A DNA stretch of 64,000 bases, taken from the NCBI RefSeq assembly GCF_902726565.1, contig NZ_CACVAF010000004.1, positions 186,001 through 250,000 of the forward strand, read 5' to 3'. This DNA is from Yersinia vastinensis. Lineage in GTDB: Bacteria; Pseudomonadota; Gammaproteobacteria; Enterobacterales; Enterobacteriaceae. The notes beneath the pieces were generated by a model. That model was not told the origin of the DNA. It searched no databases and saw only the letters and a list, made by a program, of their open reading frames with translations. Positions 45,958 through 55,532 of this stretch are shown one piece after another (position 1 is the stretch's first letter; each line of letters opens with the position of its first letter). The translations under genes and the position numbers were made by a program.

Positions 45958-48394
45958 ACGCTTTTATTCGCTTTATTATAGCGGTCAGTTGTTCACGATG
46001 CTGCACACTGATTTCGTTGCTGGCAGAGTAACCCTCATTGTGAATAATCATTTCGCCCAAACCAACTAACCAGTCATAGATATAAAATGCAGTATTGTTG
46101 GTTGGGATGGTTGTCAATTTTGTTAACCGTTGCGATGCACCTAAAGGAGAAACCGATTTAGGAGGTTGAGTAAAAATCTTATAACCTCGATTAATGCGAC
46201 TATCTGGGCGCTGCTCCTCACTTTTTTGCAAGAATCCTAGCCAAGCAACAAAGTCCCCCAGAACCGTTAACGCACGGGAGACTTGGCGATCAGCTTTGGT
46301 TTCACGATGCAAACCGACTTGTTCATTGTCGGCTAACATGCTGACGAGTTGCCCGACGATATCCAACCGGATGCTGGCAGTGATAAGTTCGGCAACCAGT
46401 AGCTCGAGAGTTGGTTTATTGATGCCCAGTAATGCGATCAGTGATCCATTGTCTGGCAGTTTTCGTAGATGATTGATCCAGTAGCGCTGCACATTCGCGG
46501 CATACTCAGCTTCATAATCACCGCCTGAAGGCCCCGCAGGAGTTAATGATTGTTCAAATGATATAGGTTTATCGCTGAACAAATCGATATCAATGCCAAT
46601 ACTGAATGGCTCGGTATTGGCTGTGGGAGCCGTCAGTTCAGTCGTACGTTTTTTCTGTTGTAAATATAAACCACGCAGTTCATCACGAGTGGGCAACAAA
46701 CGCTCAAGTAGTTCGCCATGTAGCCCGGTACGGGTTTGCAGCGCTTTAAGTAATATTTCTGCAATATGCTGTTTTTGTTGTGATTCACTGGTCTCTGATT
46801 GAGACCAACCGGCCAACAAGTTCTCGATCAACTCCCGCTGTAATTCATAAAGCTGCTCGGTAATACGCTCGGTTTTGATATCACGACGAATTTCTTGTGC
46901 GAGGTAAGCCTGCATTCGCTCAATTCCGCGAGGATCCAGTGCCAACATGGTGCCCCAGCTGTCGCCGGGGTTGCCAACAAAACGTTGCACCGCTTCGTCA
47001 TAATTTTTAACGCCCTCTGAGCCAATACGCTGATCAAAGGGGGTGAGAGCCCAGATAAGCCCCGGGTTTCGACGTGAACGTACTTGTGTATTTTCCCCTT
47101 GAGATTGCTTAACCCAATAATCCAATGCCTTACCCACGCTTTTGACTTCATCACGTTTGCTTGCAGCATTACAGACCAACAGCAAGTTTATTTGTTGTTT
47201 ATCGGTATAACGCTCAAGCAAATACATATTTTTGGCATGTGATAGCCAAGGCGCCAGTGGGTAAGTTGGGGGTTCAGACTGTGTTGTGGTGCCTAAGATG
47301 TCGCCAACATCAGGGAAGTCCAACAAGTCGACTGATTCAAATCCTTTTTCTGATGCGGTTATAGACAAAGGAATTTGTAACTCAACCGATAAGAAAGTTA
47401 ACTCAGCAAGTGACAATGTCACTAAATCACCAGTAACGTTATCGGTTAAAGGCAGCACTTGGACTTGGCTATCTGTGGGGGTGTTTAGGGCATCTAATGT
47501 TGCCACATTCATGATGCCATTGGCGGGCAGCAGCATATCATCCACTAATACACTCAGTGGAGCCAGCAACTGTGTCGCATTTTCCACATGTTGCAATGTA
47601 TAAGCAAAATGAAGGTAAGCCTCTGTTAGCGGTTGAGATTCTGCCCACAACAAAGAGAATAAACAGGCGCGATCATCAATACTTAAATAAGGGGCAATCT
47701 CTACAGCCAGTGGCCAAAAATGTGCCTCCAGCGCTTTCTGGCGAGGGGCATCATGGCGAGAAAGATAATCCCAAAGCCCAATGACATCATCTCGGGTTAT
47801 ACCGGGGCTGATCGCCGGTTGTTTGCGCATTATTATTTGCTGTAAATGGTCACGTATATGCTGTTCATCCAGCGAATTTCCATGCATTTCTTGGCGTCGA
47901 GTTTGCGATTGGTTCTCCAGCAGGAAGGTGCTCGCCACTATTTTAACAATATCGGCTTCATTGAGCAGCGAAAGCTGTACCGGATGGTTTTCGCAATGAG
48001 CCATTGCAGGCATGTTCTTCGTTTGATGGCTAAAGCGAGTGACCAGACCGCAGGCTTGGTATCCGGGTTTAATTTGTTGCCAGAAATCAAGGGCTTTCCC
48101 GGCAAGAGTGATTTCTAGTCGCCCATGTTCATCAGCCACTAATGCTGAAATGAGGTGTTGTTTCCCCGCCGATGATTGGCCAAAAAAACCGATACTCATC
48201 GCCTTTAATACTGCTTGTGCCAAGTTATGTGCTTTATTGCGATGGCGATGCAGTTTAATCGCTAATTGATCGGCTTCAATATCCAGTCGCATGGCATGTT
48301 GGCGCGTATTGTTAATCCAGTCAAAAGTCTGATCAATACCTTGAGCCAGTTGCTGAAGCTGATTATTGAGCTGTTGGTTGGTCAATGATTTCAT
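45956..48394 (-). CDS. srfC: SrfC family protein with a P-loop
   Basis: This 812-residue cytoplasmic protein belongs to the SrfC/Virul_Fac family, named in Salmonella as an SsrB-regulated candidate effector. The P-loop-like stretch GFFGQSSAGKQHLI lies at 69-82; it fits G-x4-G-K but has Gln-79 where Walker A normally has Ser or Thr. FPDVGDILG later could act as the Walker B/G3 region. Long helical segments follow. The ATG overlaps the srfB stop (ATGA). A GTPase- or dynamin-like role is an inference. No secretion signal is visible. Confidence 0.82.
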   Translation of the reverse strand: MKSLTNQQLNNQLQQLAQGIDQTFDWINNTRQHAMRLDIEADQLAIKLHRHRNKAHNLAQAVLKAMSIGFFGQSSAGKQHLISALVADEHGRLEITLAGKALDFWQQIKPGYQACGLVTRFSHQTKNMPAMAHCENHPVQLSLLNEADIVKIVASTFLLENQSQTRRQEMHGNSLDEQHIRDHLQQIIMRKQPAISPGITRDDVIGLWDYLSRHDAPRQKALEAHFWPLAVEIAPYLSIDDRACLFSLLWAESQPLTEAYLHFAYTLQHVENATQLLAPLSVLVDDMLLPANGIMNVATLDALNTPTDSQVQVLPLTDNVTGDLVTLSLAELTFLSVELQIPLSITASEKGFESVDLLDFPDVGDILGTTTQSEPPTYPLAPWLSHAKNMYLLERYTDKQQINLLLVCNAASKRDEVKSVGKALDYWVKQSQGENTQVRSRRNPGLIWALTPFDQRIGSEGVKNYDEAVQRFVGNPGDSWGTMLALDPRGIERMQAYLAQEIRRDIKTERITEQLYELQRELIENLLAGWSQSETSESQQKQHIAEILLKALQTRTGLHGELLERLLPTRDELRGLYLQQKKRTTELTAPTANTEPFSIGIDIDLFSDKPISFEQSLTPAGPSGGDYEAEYAANVQRYWINHLRKLPDNGSLIALLGINKPTLELLVAELITASIRLDIVGQLVSMLADNEQVGLHRETKADRQVSRALTVLGDFVAWLGFLQKSEEQRPDSRINRGYKIFTQPPKSVSPLGASQRLTKLTTIPTNNTAFYIYDWLVGLGEMIIHNEGYSASNEISVQHREQLTAIIKRIKA

Positions 48395-51390
48395 TTTCTA
48401 AATACGCTCCCACTATCAATCCAATAATGGGTTGATGCTGAACCCTTGCTAGCTAAGGTATTTAATTTGAGACGCAGATGATGTAATGGAACTCGGCTGC
48501 CATCGTGTAGTATCGCGTCAGCAATTTCAAAACGCTCTGGAGCACTATTTTTATCAATAAAAGGCTTATCACCTTTGACCAGTTTTAATTTGACGTGCAA
48601 CTGACTATCTCCGGCAACTTTGCGCGCCAGTTCTTGGTCAACAATTGATAAGGTATAAAGCGGAGAGGCGGGCCAACGATCATTGTCAAGTTGACGGAAC
48701 CCTAGGCATAGTGCGCCTCTCACTTGGACACGGGCCTCTGATGGCAACGTAAAACTTGGGCTATCAAGATCAATATCACGATAACAGACATTCTCATCTG
48801 TCAGGGTGTCGCTGTTATCGAGCATGCCAAGATAGCGGATGGTCGAGTAAGGTTGAAAATCGCCAGCTTTAAAGTAAAAACCCGCCAGCCGTAAATCGAG
48901 TGCCAATAAACACAGCATCGCACCGACTGCTGCGGTGGATTTCGGATTATCAATACGCCCCTGTTTATTAAACGGATACCAATCATTGGTATGGTATCCA
49001 TCCAGTGAAAGGATACGATTATTGGGCAAGGGTTGCAGATGACGGAACAAAGCCTGAATACCGGGGAAGCGCGAAGGGCGGCCAGTCAGCAAGAGTACAT
49101 CGCAGCTATAGAGTGATACCACTTCAGATAGCGATCGCAGATTTTGCGTAATACTCATTCGATTGGATAAAAACTCACCGTGTAATTTGCTTAATTTTAA
49201 GACCAACGGTACTTGCAGAATATCAAACTCACCAGCATCGGCAGGTAACTCACGTTGAACTTCACTGTTAATGTATTCCAATACTTTGGACGTTGGGGGT
49301 TGGGATAACAGTTCCCCGAAACTGGCGTCGATCTCCGCATTGGTCTCAAGCGGATCAAATTGTTCATAAGCTTCTAGAATTGCTCGACCGACTGGCATAA
49401 ATATCTGCAATGTTGTTTGCTGGCGCAAGGCTGATTGCCCGTCCATTCGACCATCATTGCCGAACAATTTATCCATCAGAATATCAACGTTGGAGACAGC
49501 GGCTTTTTTAAGCCGAGCTTGAAGTGCAGGTAAAATATAGAGCTGGATAACATCCAGTAAAATATCATCCCCGGCGACTTTAAATCCTTCACGGAACAAC
49601 AGGCGTGGGCTGATTTTGACATTATTTCCAATGCCATCATCCAACCAATATTGCGTGATGGCCAGATCAGTCGTGCCGCCCCCAATATCTATTGAGGCAA
49701 TACGTAAGGTTTTCCCGGCGCTTTCTCCTGCTTCGAGCTGCTTATCGGGCCGCGCTTGACTGGCAAAGAAAGCTGCCGTTCGCCCACCGAAATTCATTTG
49801 AGTTTCGTTATACAGATATACCATTTGGCCACAAGTAGCTTCATCCCACTCCATCTGGACATTCGGAACGGGGACGAGGCTTTTAGCGTGGTCTTGCTCA
49901 GTCACAAAGTTATCATCTGTTGGATGCCAGCCCATGGATTTCCACACCAAAGCAATGGCTTCGTTCATTCTTCGGCGGAAAATCTCGCGTTCTGGTTTTG
50001 GCATCGCAGAGGGAAGCGTCAGGATAATCGCGCGTAATTGTCGTGGCGAATTGGCATGTGTCATTTTCAACCGCTGTGCCGCGCTGTTTATCTGCATCAA
50101 CGCCTGTGCAAGTAGCTCAGATAACATAAATGTCATCAATGAACTGCGGCTATAGTGTGGTGAAAATACCGGTAATCGTTCGTCTAGGGGGATGCTATAC
50201 AGTGGTTGTCCATCATCGTTGACTAGACTGGTCAATGGCTGTGCGGCAGCCAGCGGTTCATGCGTTTGCTCTGTCTGTGTTTCGTTGAATCGCCAACCAG
50301 GGGGGTAGGCCTCCTCATCCCAAAGATAACGACGTGGGCTGGAGATCCCAGTAGAACCTTCAGTGCCCAAACGGTGTAGCGCCATCCGGCTGGCTTCGGT
50401 GCCAACCCGAGTTATTGCGGGCCAGATAAAAGCATCATCACGGCCACTCTCAACCGAAAAATTCTGTTTGCCAAATTTCGCTTGCGCGAATTCCACCCGA
50501 CTCTCAAATAATTCGTTATACAGATAATGAGGCTCACTCAAATCACGTATTTGCAATTCGTAAGTTTGTTTCAGGCCATCACTTTCATCGGCATGATCTT
50601 CTACTAAAATACCGCAGGTATGAGAATTACCCACATCAAGAATAAGATCAACATTAACGGCGGGTTCTTGCAGTGTGCTGCTATTCATTTTTATTTCCGG
50701 CACACAAACTTGGTTACCCAGTAATTCGAGCAGGTTAAGATAATGAGCCTGATATTCAAATTCACGCAGCGATGCACTGATATGTCGAGCCGTGCGCTCT
50801 TCTTGCTCTGACGCTTGCTGAATAAAAACTTCACGCAACCAGCCATCTACCCACGTTAAGTCAAGGAACTCGGCTAATTCTTCGTTTTGGTAGGCAAGGG
50901 CAAAACTCAACCCAGTTTTGATGTCATTTTCATTGGGGGCCAGAGATTCATTAGCATGGCCTTCAGGATACACCTTGGTATCAAAGGCCAAAGTTATCCG
51001 CAGCGTATTACCATCTTGATCAGGGCTATCCGAGACTAAAATTTGCATTCTGGCCCAGTTATCCGGCCCATTAATAAAGGTGCGTGGCGGATTAAAACGT
51101 AAGAAAGGTAAGGGTAGCCAAATTTTATTTAACAGCTTCAGTGATTGTTCCAACGGGAAGCTAAATTCGGGTTTTACAATCTCAGGAGCCGCTCCCGGCA
51201 CCATGAGGGAATATTTGCCATTATGCTCATTGTAATTCAGGCGTAGCAGGGGGCCATTGGCACTTTTACGCACAAACTTATTTGGCAGTTCAGTGTTTAA
51301 CTCAGGTTTTAACGCGAAATCCAAAAACTGAATACCACTATTTTGAATGAGCGTGATTTTCTGTTTATAGTCAGTGATTGTTGCCAGCAT
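48391..51390 (-). CDS. srfB: SrfB family protein, Hsp70/actin-like ATPase fold
   Basis: This 999-residue protein belongs to the SrfB family. It shows actin/Hsp70-type nucleotide signatures: phosphate 1 VDLILDVGNSHTCGILVED near 247-265, phosphate 2 ASIDIGGGTTDLAITQY near 565-581, and an adenosine-like VLLLTGRPSRFPGIQALFRHL further on. The ATG giving MLATITDYKQKITLI is chosen because relatives begin this way; an upstream in-frame GTG lies inside srfA. It starts four bases after the srfA stop and overlaps srfC, so the three are one translational unit. Confidence 0.85.
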   Translation of the reverse strand: MLATITDYKQKITLIQNSGIQFLDFALKPELNTELPNKFVRKSANGPLLRLNYNEHNGKYSLMVPGAAPEIVKPEFSFPLEQSLKLLNKIWLPLPFLRFNPPRTFINGPDNWARMQILVSDSPDQDGNTLRITLAFDTKVYPEGHANESLAPNENDIKTGLSFALAYQNEELAEFLDLTWVDGWLREVFIQQASEQEERTARHISASLREFEYQAHYLNLLELLGNQVCVPEIKMNSSTLQEPAVNVDLILDVGNSHTCGILVEDHADESDGLKQTYELQIRDLSEPHYLYNELFESRVEFAQAKFGKQNFSVESGRDDAFIWPAITRVGTEASRMALHRLGTEGSTGISSPRRYLWDEEAYPPGWRFNETQTEQTHEPLAAAQPLTSLVNDDGQPLYSIPLDERLPVFSPHYSRSSLMTFMLSELLAQALMQINSAAQRLKMTHANSPRQLRAIILTLPSAMPKPEREIFRRRMNEAIALVWKSMGWHPTDDNFVTEQDHAKSLVPVPNVQMEWDEATCGQMVYLYNETQMNFGGRTAAFFASQARPDKQLEAGESAGKTLRIASIDIGGGTTDLAITQYWLDDGIGNNVKISPRLLFREGFKVAGDDILLDVIQLYILPALQARLKKAAVSNVDILMDKLFGNDGRMDGQSALRQQTTLQIFMPVGRAILEAYEQFDPLETNAEIDASFGELLSQPPTSKVLEYINSEVQRELPADAGEFDILQVPLVLKLSKLHGEFLSNRMSITQNLRSLSEVVSLYSCDVLLLTGRPSRFPGIQALFRHLQPLPNNRILSLDGYHTNDWYPFNKQGRIDNPKSTAAVGAMLCLLALDLRLAGFYFKAGDFQPYSTIRYLGMLDNSDTLTDENVCYRDIDLDSPSFTLPSEARVQVRGALCLGFRQLDNDRWPASPLYTLSIVDQELARKVAGDSQLHVKLKLVKGDKPFIDKNSAPERFEIADAILHDGSRVPLHHLRLKLNTLASKGSASTHYWIDSGSVFRK

Positions 51391-51394
51391 AATA

Positions 51395-52753
51395 TTATTT
51401 AGTCTCACGCTTCATCGTCATGGGAAGGGTCGTATTCGCATCATAACGGCCTTTGCAATCCGCAATACCGGTAACACCTTGCTTACAAACCAGCTCTGGC
51501 ATTTTATATTTGGACCCATCACTGCACTGCGCCCGATAGCGGCTGTTAATCACCAAATTACCTGACTTCATCAGCCCGGTAGTAATATTGGCGCGGCAAG
51601 TGACGTTATCGCCGTGGGTTATTTTTGCTGTGCCTTTCCCGTTTTTGATTTGATATTTCAAACTAGGTGCTTTACCCGTATGGGCGGCTTTAATATCAGG
51701 GCTAACGCGCCAATTGCCATTCAGGAATGCTGTTGAGCCAACTTTAACGGCATCGGAAGGTAATATCAGCGCCCCTTTGCTCTGTGCTTCGGTGATTACC
51801 GGAGCAACGCTAGGCTCGCTAGGAACAGGTGCAGGGGCGACAATAGTGGCATTACCTAGAGGGAGCTGCGGTTCAATAGCCGGTTGTGTGATTGTCACTG
51901 CTGGTGCGATAGGTTTCGGTTCAATTTCTTGAATTTGCGCTATTTTATCTTCAGCCACCCCCGGTTTGGTTGCAATAACCGCCGGTTTAACTTCAGCGAT
52001 GGCCTTCTCTGGCATTCCTCCACTGAATTGCACAATTAATGCAATGATCAGTGCCAGAACAGGTAACCCCCAGCTTAATCGCAGCCAGCGAGCCGATTTT
52101 TTGGCTGGCAGAACTGTTGGCGCGAGTTCTGCCTCTGGGGTTGGTGGTATGGTTGATACCACATCAGTTTGAGGGGATAACTCAACCGCCGTGATAATCG
52201 GGGGAGCGACAGGGGCGGTGGCTGTTGGCGGTGGTGCAATCAGGGGCGCGAAAGCCGGCTCATTGATTTCTGCCGTTTCACGTAAACAGTCAAGTGGGTC
52301 AGTGCGCGTTTTCTTATCCTGGCTGACAAACCCCCAGAAAGTCATCACTGGCTTGCCCGCCACCAGATAAACATGGTTCTGGTCGGGAAACTGCATGGCT
52401 TTGGCCAGCAACACACCAAATAAACGTTGGGCGGCTTTGTCTGACTGTTGTGCGCGTTGGCATAGTTCATTAACACTGGTCAGGCACGCTGACAGGTGTT
52501 TAATCGCAGCTTTACGCTCAGTGGTACTGGCGGCTATCCAAGAGGTGACTTTACCTTCACTAGGCGCATACCAGTCAATACGGTCTCCTCGTTCATTGAC
52601 CTGAGGAATAGCCAAACAATCAGCGATAGCCTGCTGTTTTTTAAGGCGCAATGCTTCTCTAATCTGAAGTGCAGAAGCATAGATCGGTTGCCCGTTTTCG
52701 CCTAACGCCAGAATATCGTCCAAACTACCACTGCGTAAAAATGATTTTGCCAC
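51395..52753 (-). CDS. srfA: SrfA family membrane protein
   Basis: This 452-residue protein heads the srfABC operon. The N-terminal 150 residues look globular and cytoplasmic (KTRTDPLDCLRET). A Pro/Ala-rich linker leads to one membrane span near 227-246 (WGLPVLALIIALIVQFSGG). A second Pro/Val-rich linker then carries a C-terminal domain (about 325-452) with four cysteines (VTCRANITT, AQCSDGS, LVCKQGV, ADCKGRY) that could form two disulfides in the periplasm. Start is GTG at 52753 without a strong ribosome-binding site. Function not established. Confidence 0.82.
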   Translation of the reverse strand: MAKSFLRSGSLDDILALGENGQPIYASALQIREALRLKKQQAIADCLAIPQVNERGDRIDWYAPSEGKVTSWIAASTTERKAAIKHLSACLTSVNELCQRAQQSDKAAQRLFGVLLAKAMQFPDQNHVYLVAGKPVMTFWGFVSQDKKTRTDPLDCLRETAEINEPAFAPLIAPPPTATAPVAPPIITAVELSPQTDVVSTIPPTPEAELAPTVLPAKKSARWLRLSWGLPVLALIIALIVQFSGGMPEKAIAEVKPAVIATKPGVAEDKIAQIQEIEPKPIAPAVTITQPAIEPQLPLGNATIVAPAPVPSEPSVAPVITEAQSKGALILPSDAVKVGSTAFLNGNWRVSPDIKAAHTGKAPSLKYQIKNGKGTAKITHGDNVTCRANITTGLMKSGNLVINSRYRAQCSDGSKYKMPELVCKQGVTGIADCKGRYDANTTLPMTMKRETK

Positions 52754-52929
52754 GCAAAAGAGACCTATGTAATGAAACTCAAGGCAGAAAATAAAGTGTT
52801 ATCTGCGACAACCTATACTTTAGGCGGGAGGTAGGGGAATCAAACGGCGGAATAAGTGGCAAAATGTCTCGTTGTTTACAGAAAAAGTGTTTGTAGGCCG
52901 TTGGTTTGGGAAATAGTGAGGGGGAATTG

Positions 52930-52995
52930 ATGAATTTTTACCGCGATTATCCCTTAGGACGTTTTTGTGTTCACTTATTAGGTAGCGATGAATGA
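52930..52995 (+). CDS. Possible 21-residue small ORF upstream of amn
   Basis: MNFYRDYPLGRFCVHLLGSDE is preceded by GAGGGGGAA five bases before the ATG, an unusually good ribosome-binding site. The stop lies 57 bases before the amn start codon. It could be a regulatory leader peptide or a free small protein. I know of no family; the evidence is only the ribosome-binding site and position. Confidence 0.35.
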   Translation: MNFYRDYPLGRFCVHLLGSDE

Positions 52996-53052
52996 GCATT
53001 ATTGAGTAAGCTCTAACCAATGTCACTGGAACCCATTTTGAAAGGAGATATT

Positions 53053-54513
53053 TTGAATCAATCACAAGCCACAACTCATCTCTCGGCCATTGAAGCAATA
53101 GAGAGATTGGAGACGTTATATGAGTCGGCGCTTGCGGCATTGCGTGATGCGATCAGCGCCTATATTCGTGATGGTTCTTTGCCTGATGTGGGTGACCGGG
53201 CCAAAGGGTTATTCTCATATCCACAAATCAGTGTTAGTTGGGATGGGCAGTTTCGCGATCTTCAGCGCACGCGTGCTTACGGGCGCTTCTCACGTACGGG
53301 ACAATACAGCACCACTATCACGCGGCCTTCCTTGTTCAAAGCCTATTTAACTGAGCAACTTACATTACTTGAACATGAATATGGTGCAGTGTTTGAAGTG
53401 ACAGCGTCACAACAAGAGATGCCGTATCCCTTTGTTATCGACGGTTCCGACCTGATTCTCGATCGTTCAATGACCGCTGGGCTGGCTCAACATTTCCCAA
53501 CCACAGATTTAGCGATGATTGGCGATGGTATCACCGATGGCATTGATACCCTTACCGCAGACTACCCGCTATCGCATTTTGATGCGCTACGTACCGATTT
53601 TTCACTGGCTCGACTCAAGCACTATACCGGCACCCCGGCAGAACATATTCAGCCCTATATTCTGTTCACCAATTACAGTCGTTATGTTGATGAGTTTGTC
53701 CGTTGGGCTTGTGAGCAAATTCTGGATCCGACTAGCCCTTATCAAGCGTTGTCCTGCGCCGGTGGCACATACATTACGGCTGAAAATGCAGATCCTGAAA
53801 AGACCACCTCCGATCTGGCGTGGAAAAAGCATCAAATGCCGGCTTATCATTTAGTGGCTGAAAGCGGTCATGGCATTACGCTGGTGAATATTGGTGTTGG
53901 ACCGTCAAACGCCAAAACCATTTGTGACCATCTGGCGGTGTTGCGACCTCATGCCTGGCTGATGATAGGGCACTGTGGTGGTTTGCGTGAAAGTCAGGCG
54001 ATTGGTGACTATGTGCTGGCGCATGCTTATTTACGTGATGACCATGTTCTTGACGCGGTGTTGCCACCGGATATTCCGATCCCAAGTATCGCTGAAGTGC
54101 AGCGAGCACTCTATGATGCCACCAAAGCTGTGAGTGGTATGCCAGGAGTTGAAGTTAAACAACGGTTGCGGACGGGAACCGTGGTGACCTCGGATGACCG
54201 TAACTGGGAGCTACGTTTTTCTGCTTCTGCACTGCGATTTAGCTTAAGCCGTGCTGTGGCGGTCGATATGGAAAGCGCTACGATTGCCGCTCAAGGTTAT
54301 CGTTTCCGTGTACCTTATGGCACCTTACTGTGTGTTTCCGACAAACCATTACACGGTGAAATCAAGCTACCGGGTCAAGCCAATCACTTCTACGAAGGTG
54401 CCATTTCTGAACATCTGCAAATAGGCATTCGGGCGATAGATTTACTGCGTGCCGAAGGTGATCAACTGCATTCTCGCAAATTACGCACTTTTAACGAGCC
54501 GCCATTCCGCTAA
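53053..54513 (+). CDS. amn: AMP nucleosidase
   Basis: This 486-residue enzyme splits AMP into adenine and ribose 5-phosphate. The C-terminal half is a nucleoside-phosphorylase-fold domain with LVNIGVGPSNAKTICDHLAVLRP, MIGHCGGLRESQAIGDYVLA and DMESATIAAQGYRF. The N-terminal AMP-binding domain includes YPQISVSWDG and GRFSRTGQYSTTITRP. E. coli Amn is 484 residues and nearly identical over the C-terminus. The TTG at 53053 is preferred: AAAGGAG lies seven bases upstream and the N-terminus then fits E. coli; an in-frame ATG at 53020 has no such site. Confidence 0.95.
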   Translation: MNQSQATTHLSAIEAIERLETLYESALAALRDAISAYIRDGSLPDVGDRAKGLFSYPQISVSWDGQFRDLQRTRAYGRFSRTGQYSTTITRPSLFKAYLTEQLTLLEHEYGAVFEVTASQQEMPYPFVIDGSDLILDRSMTAGLAQHFPTTDLAMIGDGITDGIDTLTADYPLSHFDALRTDFSLARLKHYTGTPAEHIQPYILFTNYSRYVDEFVRWACEQILDPTSPYQALSCAGGTYITAENADPEKTTSDLAWKKHQMPAYHLVAESGHGITLVNIGVGPSNAKTICDHLAVLRPHAWLMIGHCGGLRESQAIGDYVLAHAYLRDDHVLDAVLPPDIPIPSIAEVQRALYDATKAVSGMPGVEVKQRLRTGTVVTSDDRNWELRFSASALRFSLSRAVAVDMESATIAAQGYRFRVPYGTLLCVSDKPLHGEIKLPGQANHFYEGAISEHLQIGIRAIDLLRAEGDQLHSRKLRTFNEPPFR

Positions 54514-54564
54514 TCTCATCACCTAATAACTGGCATTGCATCCCATTCATTGATGTTTTGTCAG

Positions 54565-55419
54565 TTATTTACCCATAATCATCTGAATAAAATTATCACG
54601 CACCAAATTCGGCATCGCATTATTCCAAGCGATGCCGACAGGCCAACTGAGGTTATTGCCGCTCAGTGAAATAATGTTGATAGTAGGTGGCGCGATATGC
54701 ACGACACTCTGTGGCAATAGCGCCACACCGATACCGGCAATCACCAACGCGAGTATGGTCTGGATATCTTCCACTTCTTGCACCAAAGGAGCATCAATCT
54801 GATTTGATTGCAAAAATTGGTCAATCTGTGCATTTAACCCACGTCCACGTTCGGTATATAAACGCAGTAACGGCAGTTCTTTTAGCCACACATCAAAGGG
54901 GAGTGCTTTATCTTGGGGCACGATCAGCACCAGATGGTCTTCAAATAAAGGATGGAAATGTAGCGGCGTCTTGTAGGGCATCCGAACAAAACCGACATGC
55001 AGTTCACCCGTACTTAATAATGCATATTGCTGGGTTGAGGGGATATCCTCCAATGTCATCATGATAGCCGGGTATTGTTGTCTGAATGCCGCGATGTAGT
55101 TCGGTGCTGTATAGAAAGTTGATAAACCAAAACCTACCGATATAAACCCTTCAACGCCTTTCGCCACTCGTGCAGCGTATTGCAAAAAGGACTCAGATTG
55201 GTTGACCACTTTTTCTGCTTCCGAGAGTAATTGTTGCCCGCTCGGCGTCAGCTGTGCCCCTCGACGCCCGCGAGAGAAAAGAGGCAGGTTAAGCAGAGAT
55301 TCCAATACGTTAATCTGCTTGGTCAATGCCGGTTGAGTGATACAAAGAGCCTGCGCCGCTTCACCATAGTTGCCTTTTCGGGCGAGTATCACAAAAGCCT
55401 TTAGCAATTTGATATTCAC
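54565..55419 (-). CDS. LysR-family regulator divergent from a nitrilase-like gene
   Basis: This 284-residue regulator has a winged helix in the first 60 residues (NYGEAAQALCITQPALTKQINVLESLL) and an effector domain. The GTG at 55419 is chosen because AGGA lies about nine bases upstream and the helix-turn-helix then starts as in other LysR proteins; an ATG at 55461 is an alternative and the open frame extends to 55563. It is divergent from the carbon-nitrogen hydrolase gene, its most likely target. Convergent with amn. Confidence 0.85.
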   Translation of the reverse strand: MNIKLLKAFVILARKGNYGEAAQALCITQPALTKQINVLESLLNLPLFSRGRRGAQLTPSGQQLLSEAEKVVNQSESFLQYAARVAKGVEGFISVGFGLSTFYTAPNYIAAFRQQYPAIMMTLEDIPSTQQYALLSTGELHVGFVRMPYKTPLHFHPLFEDHLVLIVPQDKALPFDVWLKELPLLRLYTERGRGLNAQIDQFLQSNQIDAPLVQEVEDIQTILALVIAGIGVALLPQSVVHIAPPTINIISLSGNNLSWPVGIAWNNAMPNLVRDNFIQMIMGK

Positions 55420-55532
55420 AGTTCCATTCCTATTGGTAATCGATAATAGAAAATCATTCATTATAAAGTTATCAATACGGCTGCTGTAATACCAATGATA
55501 AACATCAGCAGCAACTCGCTTTGGAGGTTCAT

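Noticed and set aside
54109-55064. Frames antisense to amn and the nitrilase-side LysR gene
   Set aside because: Shadows of well-supported genes, without start signals.
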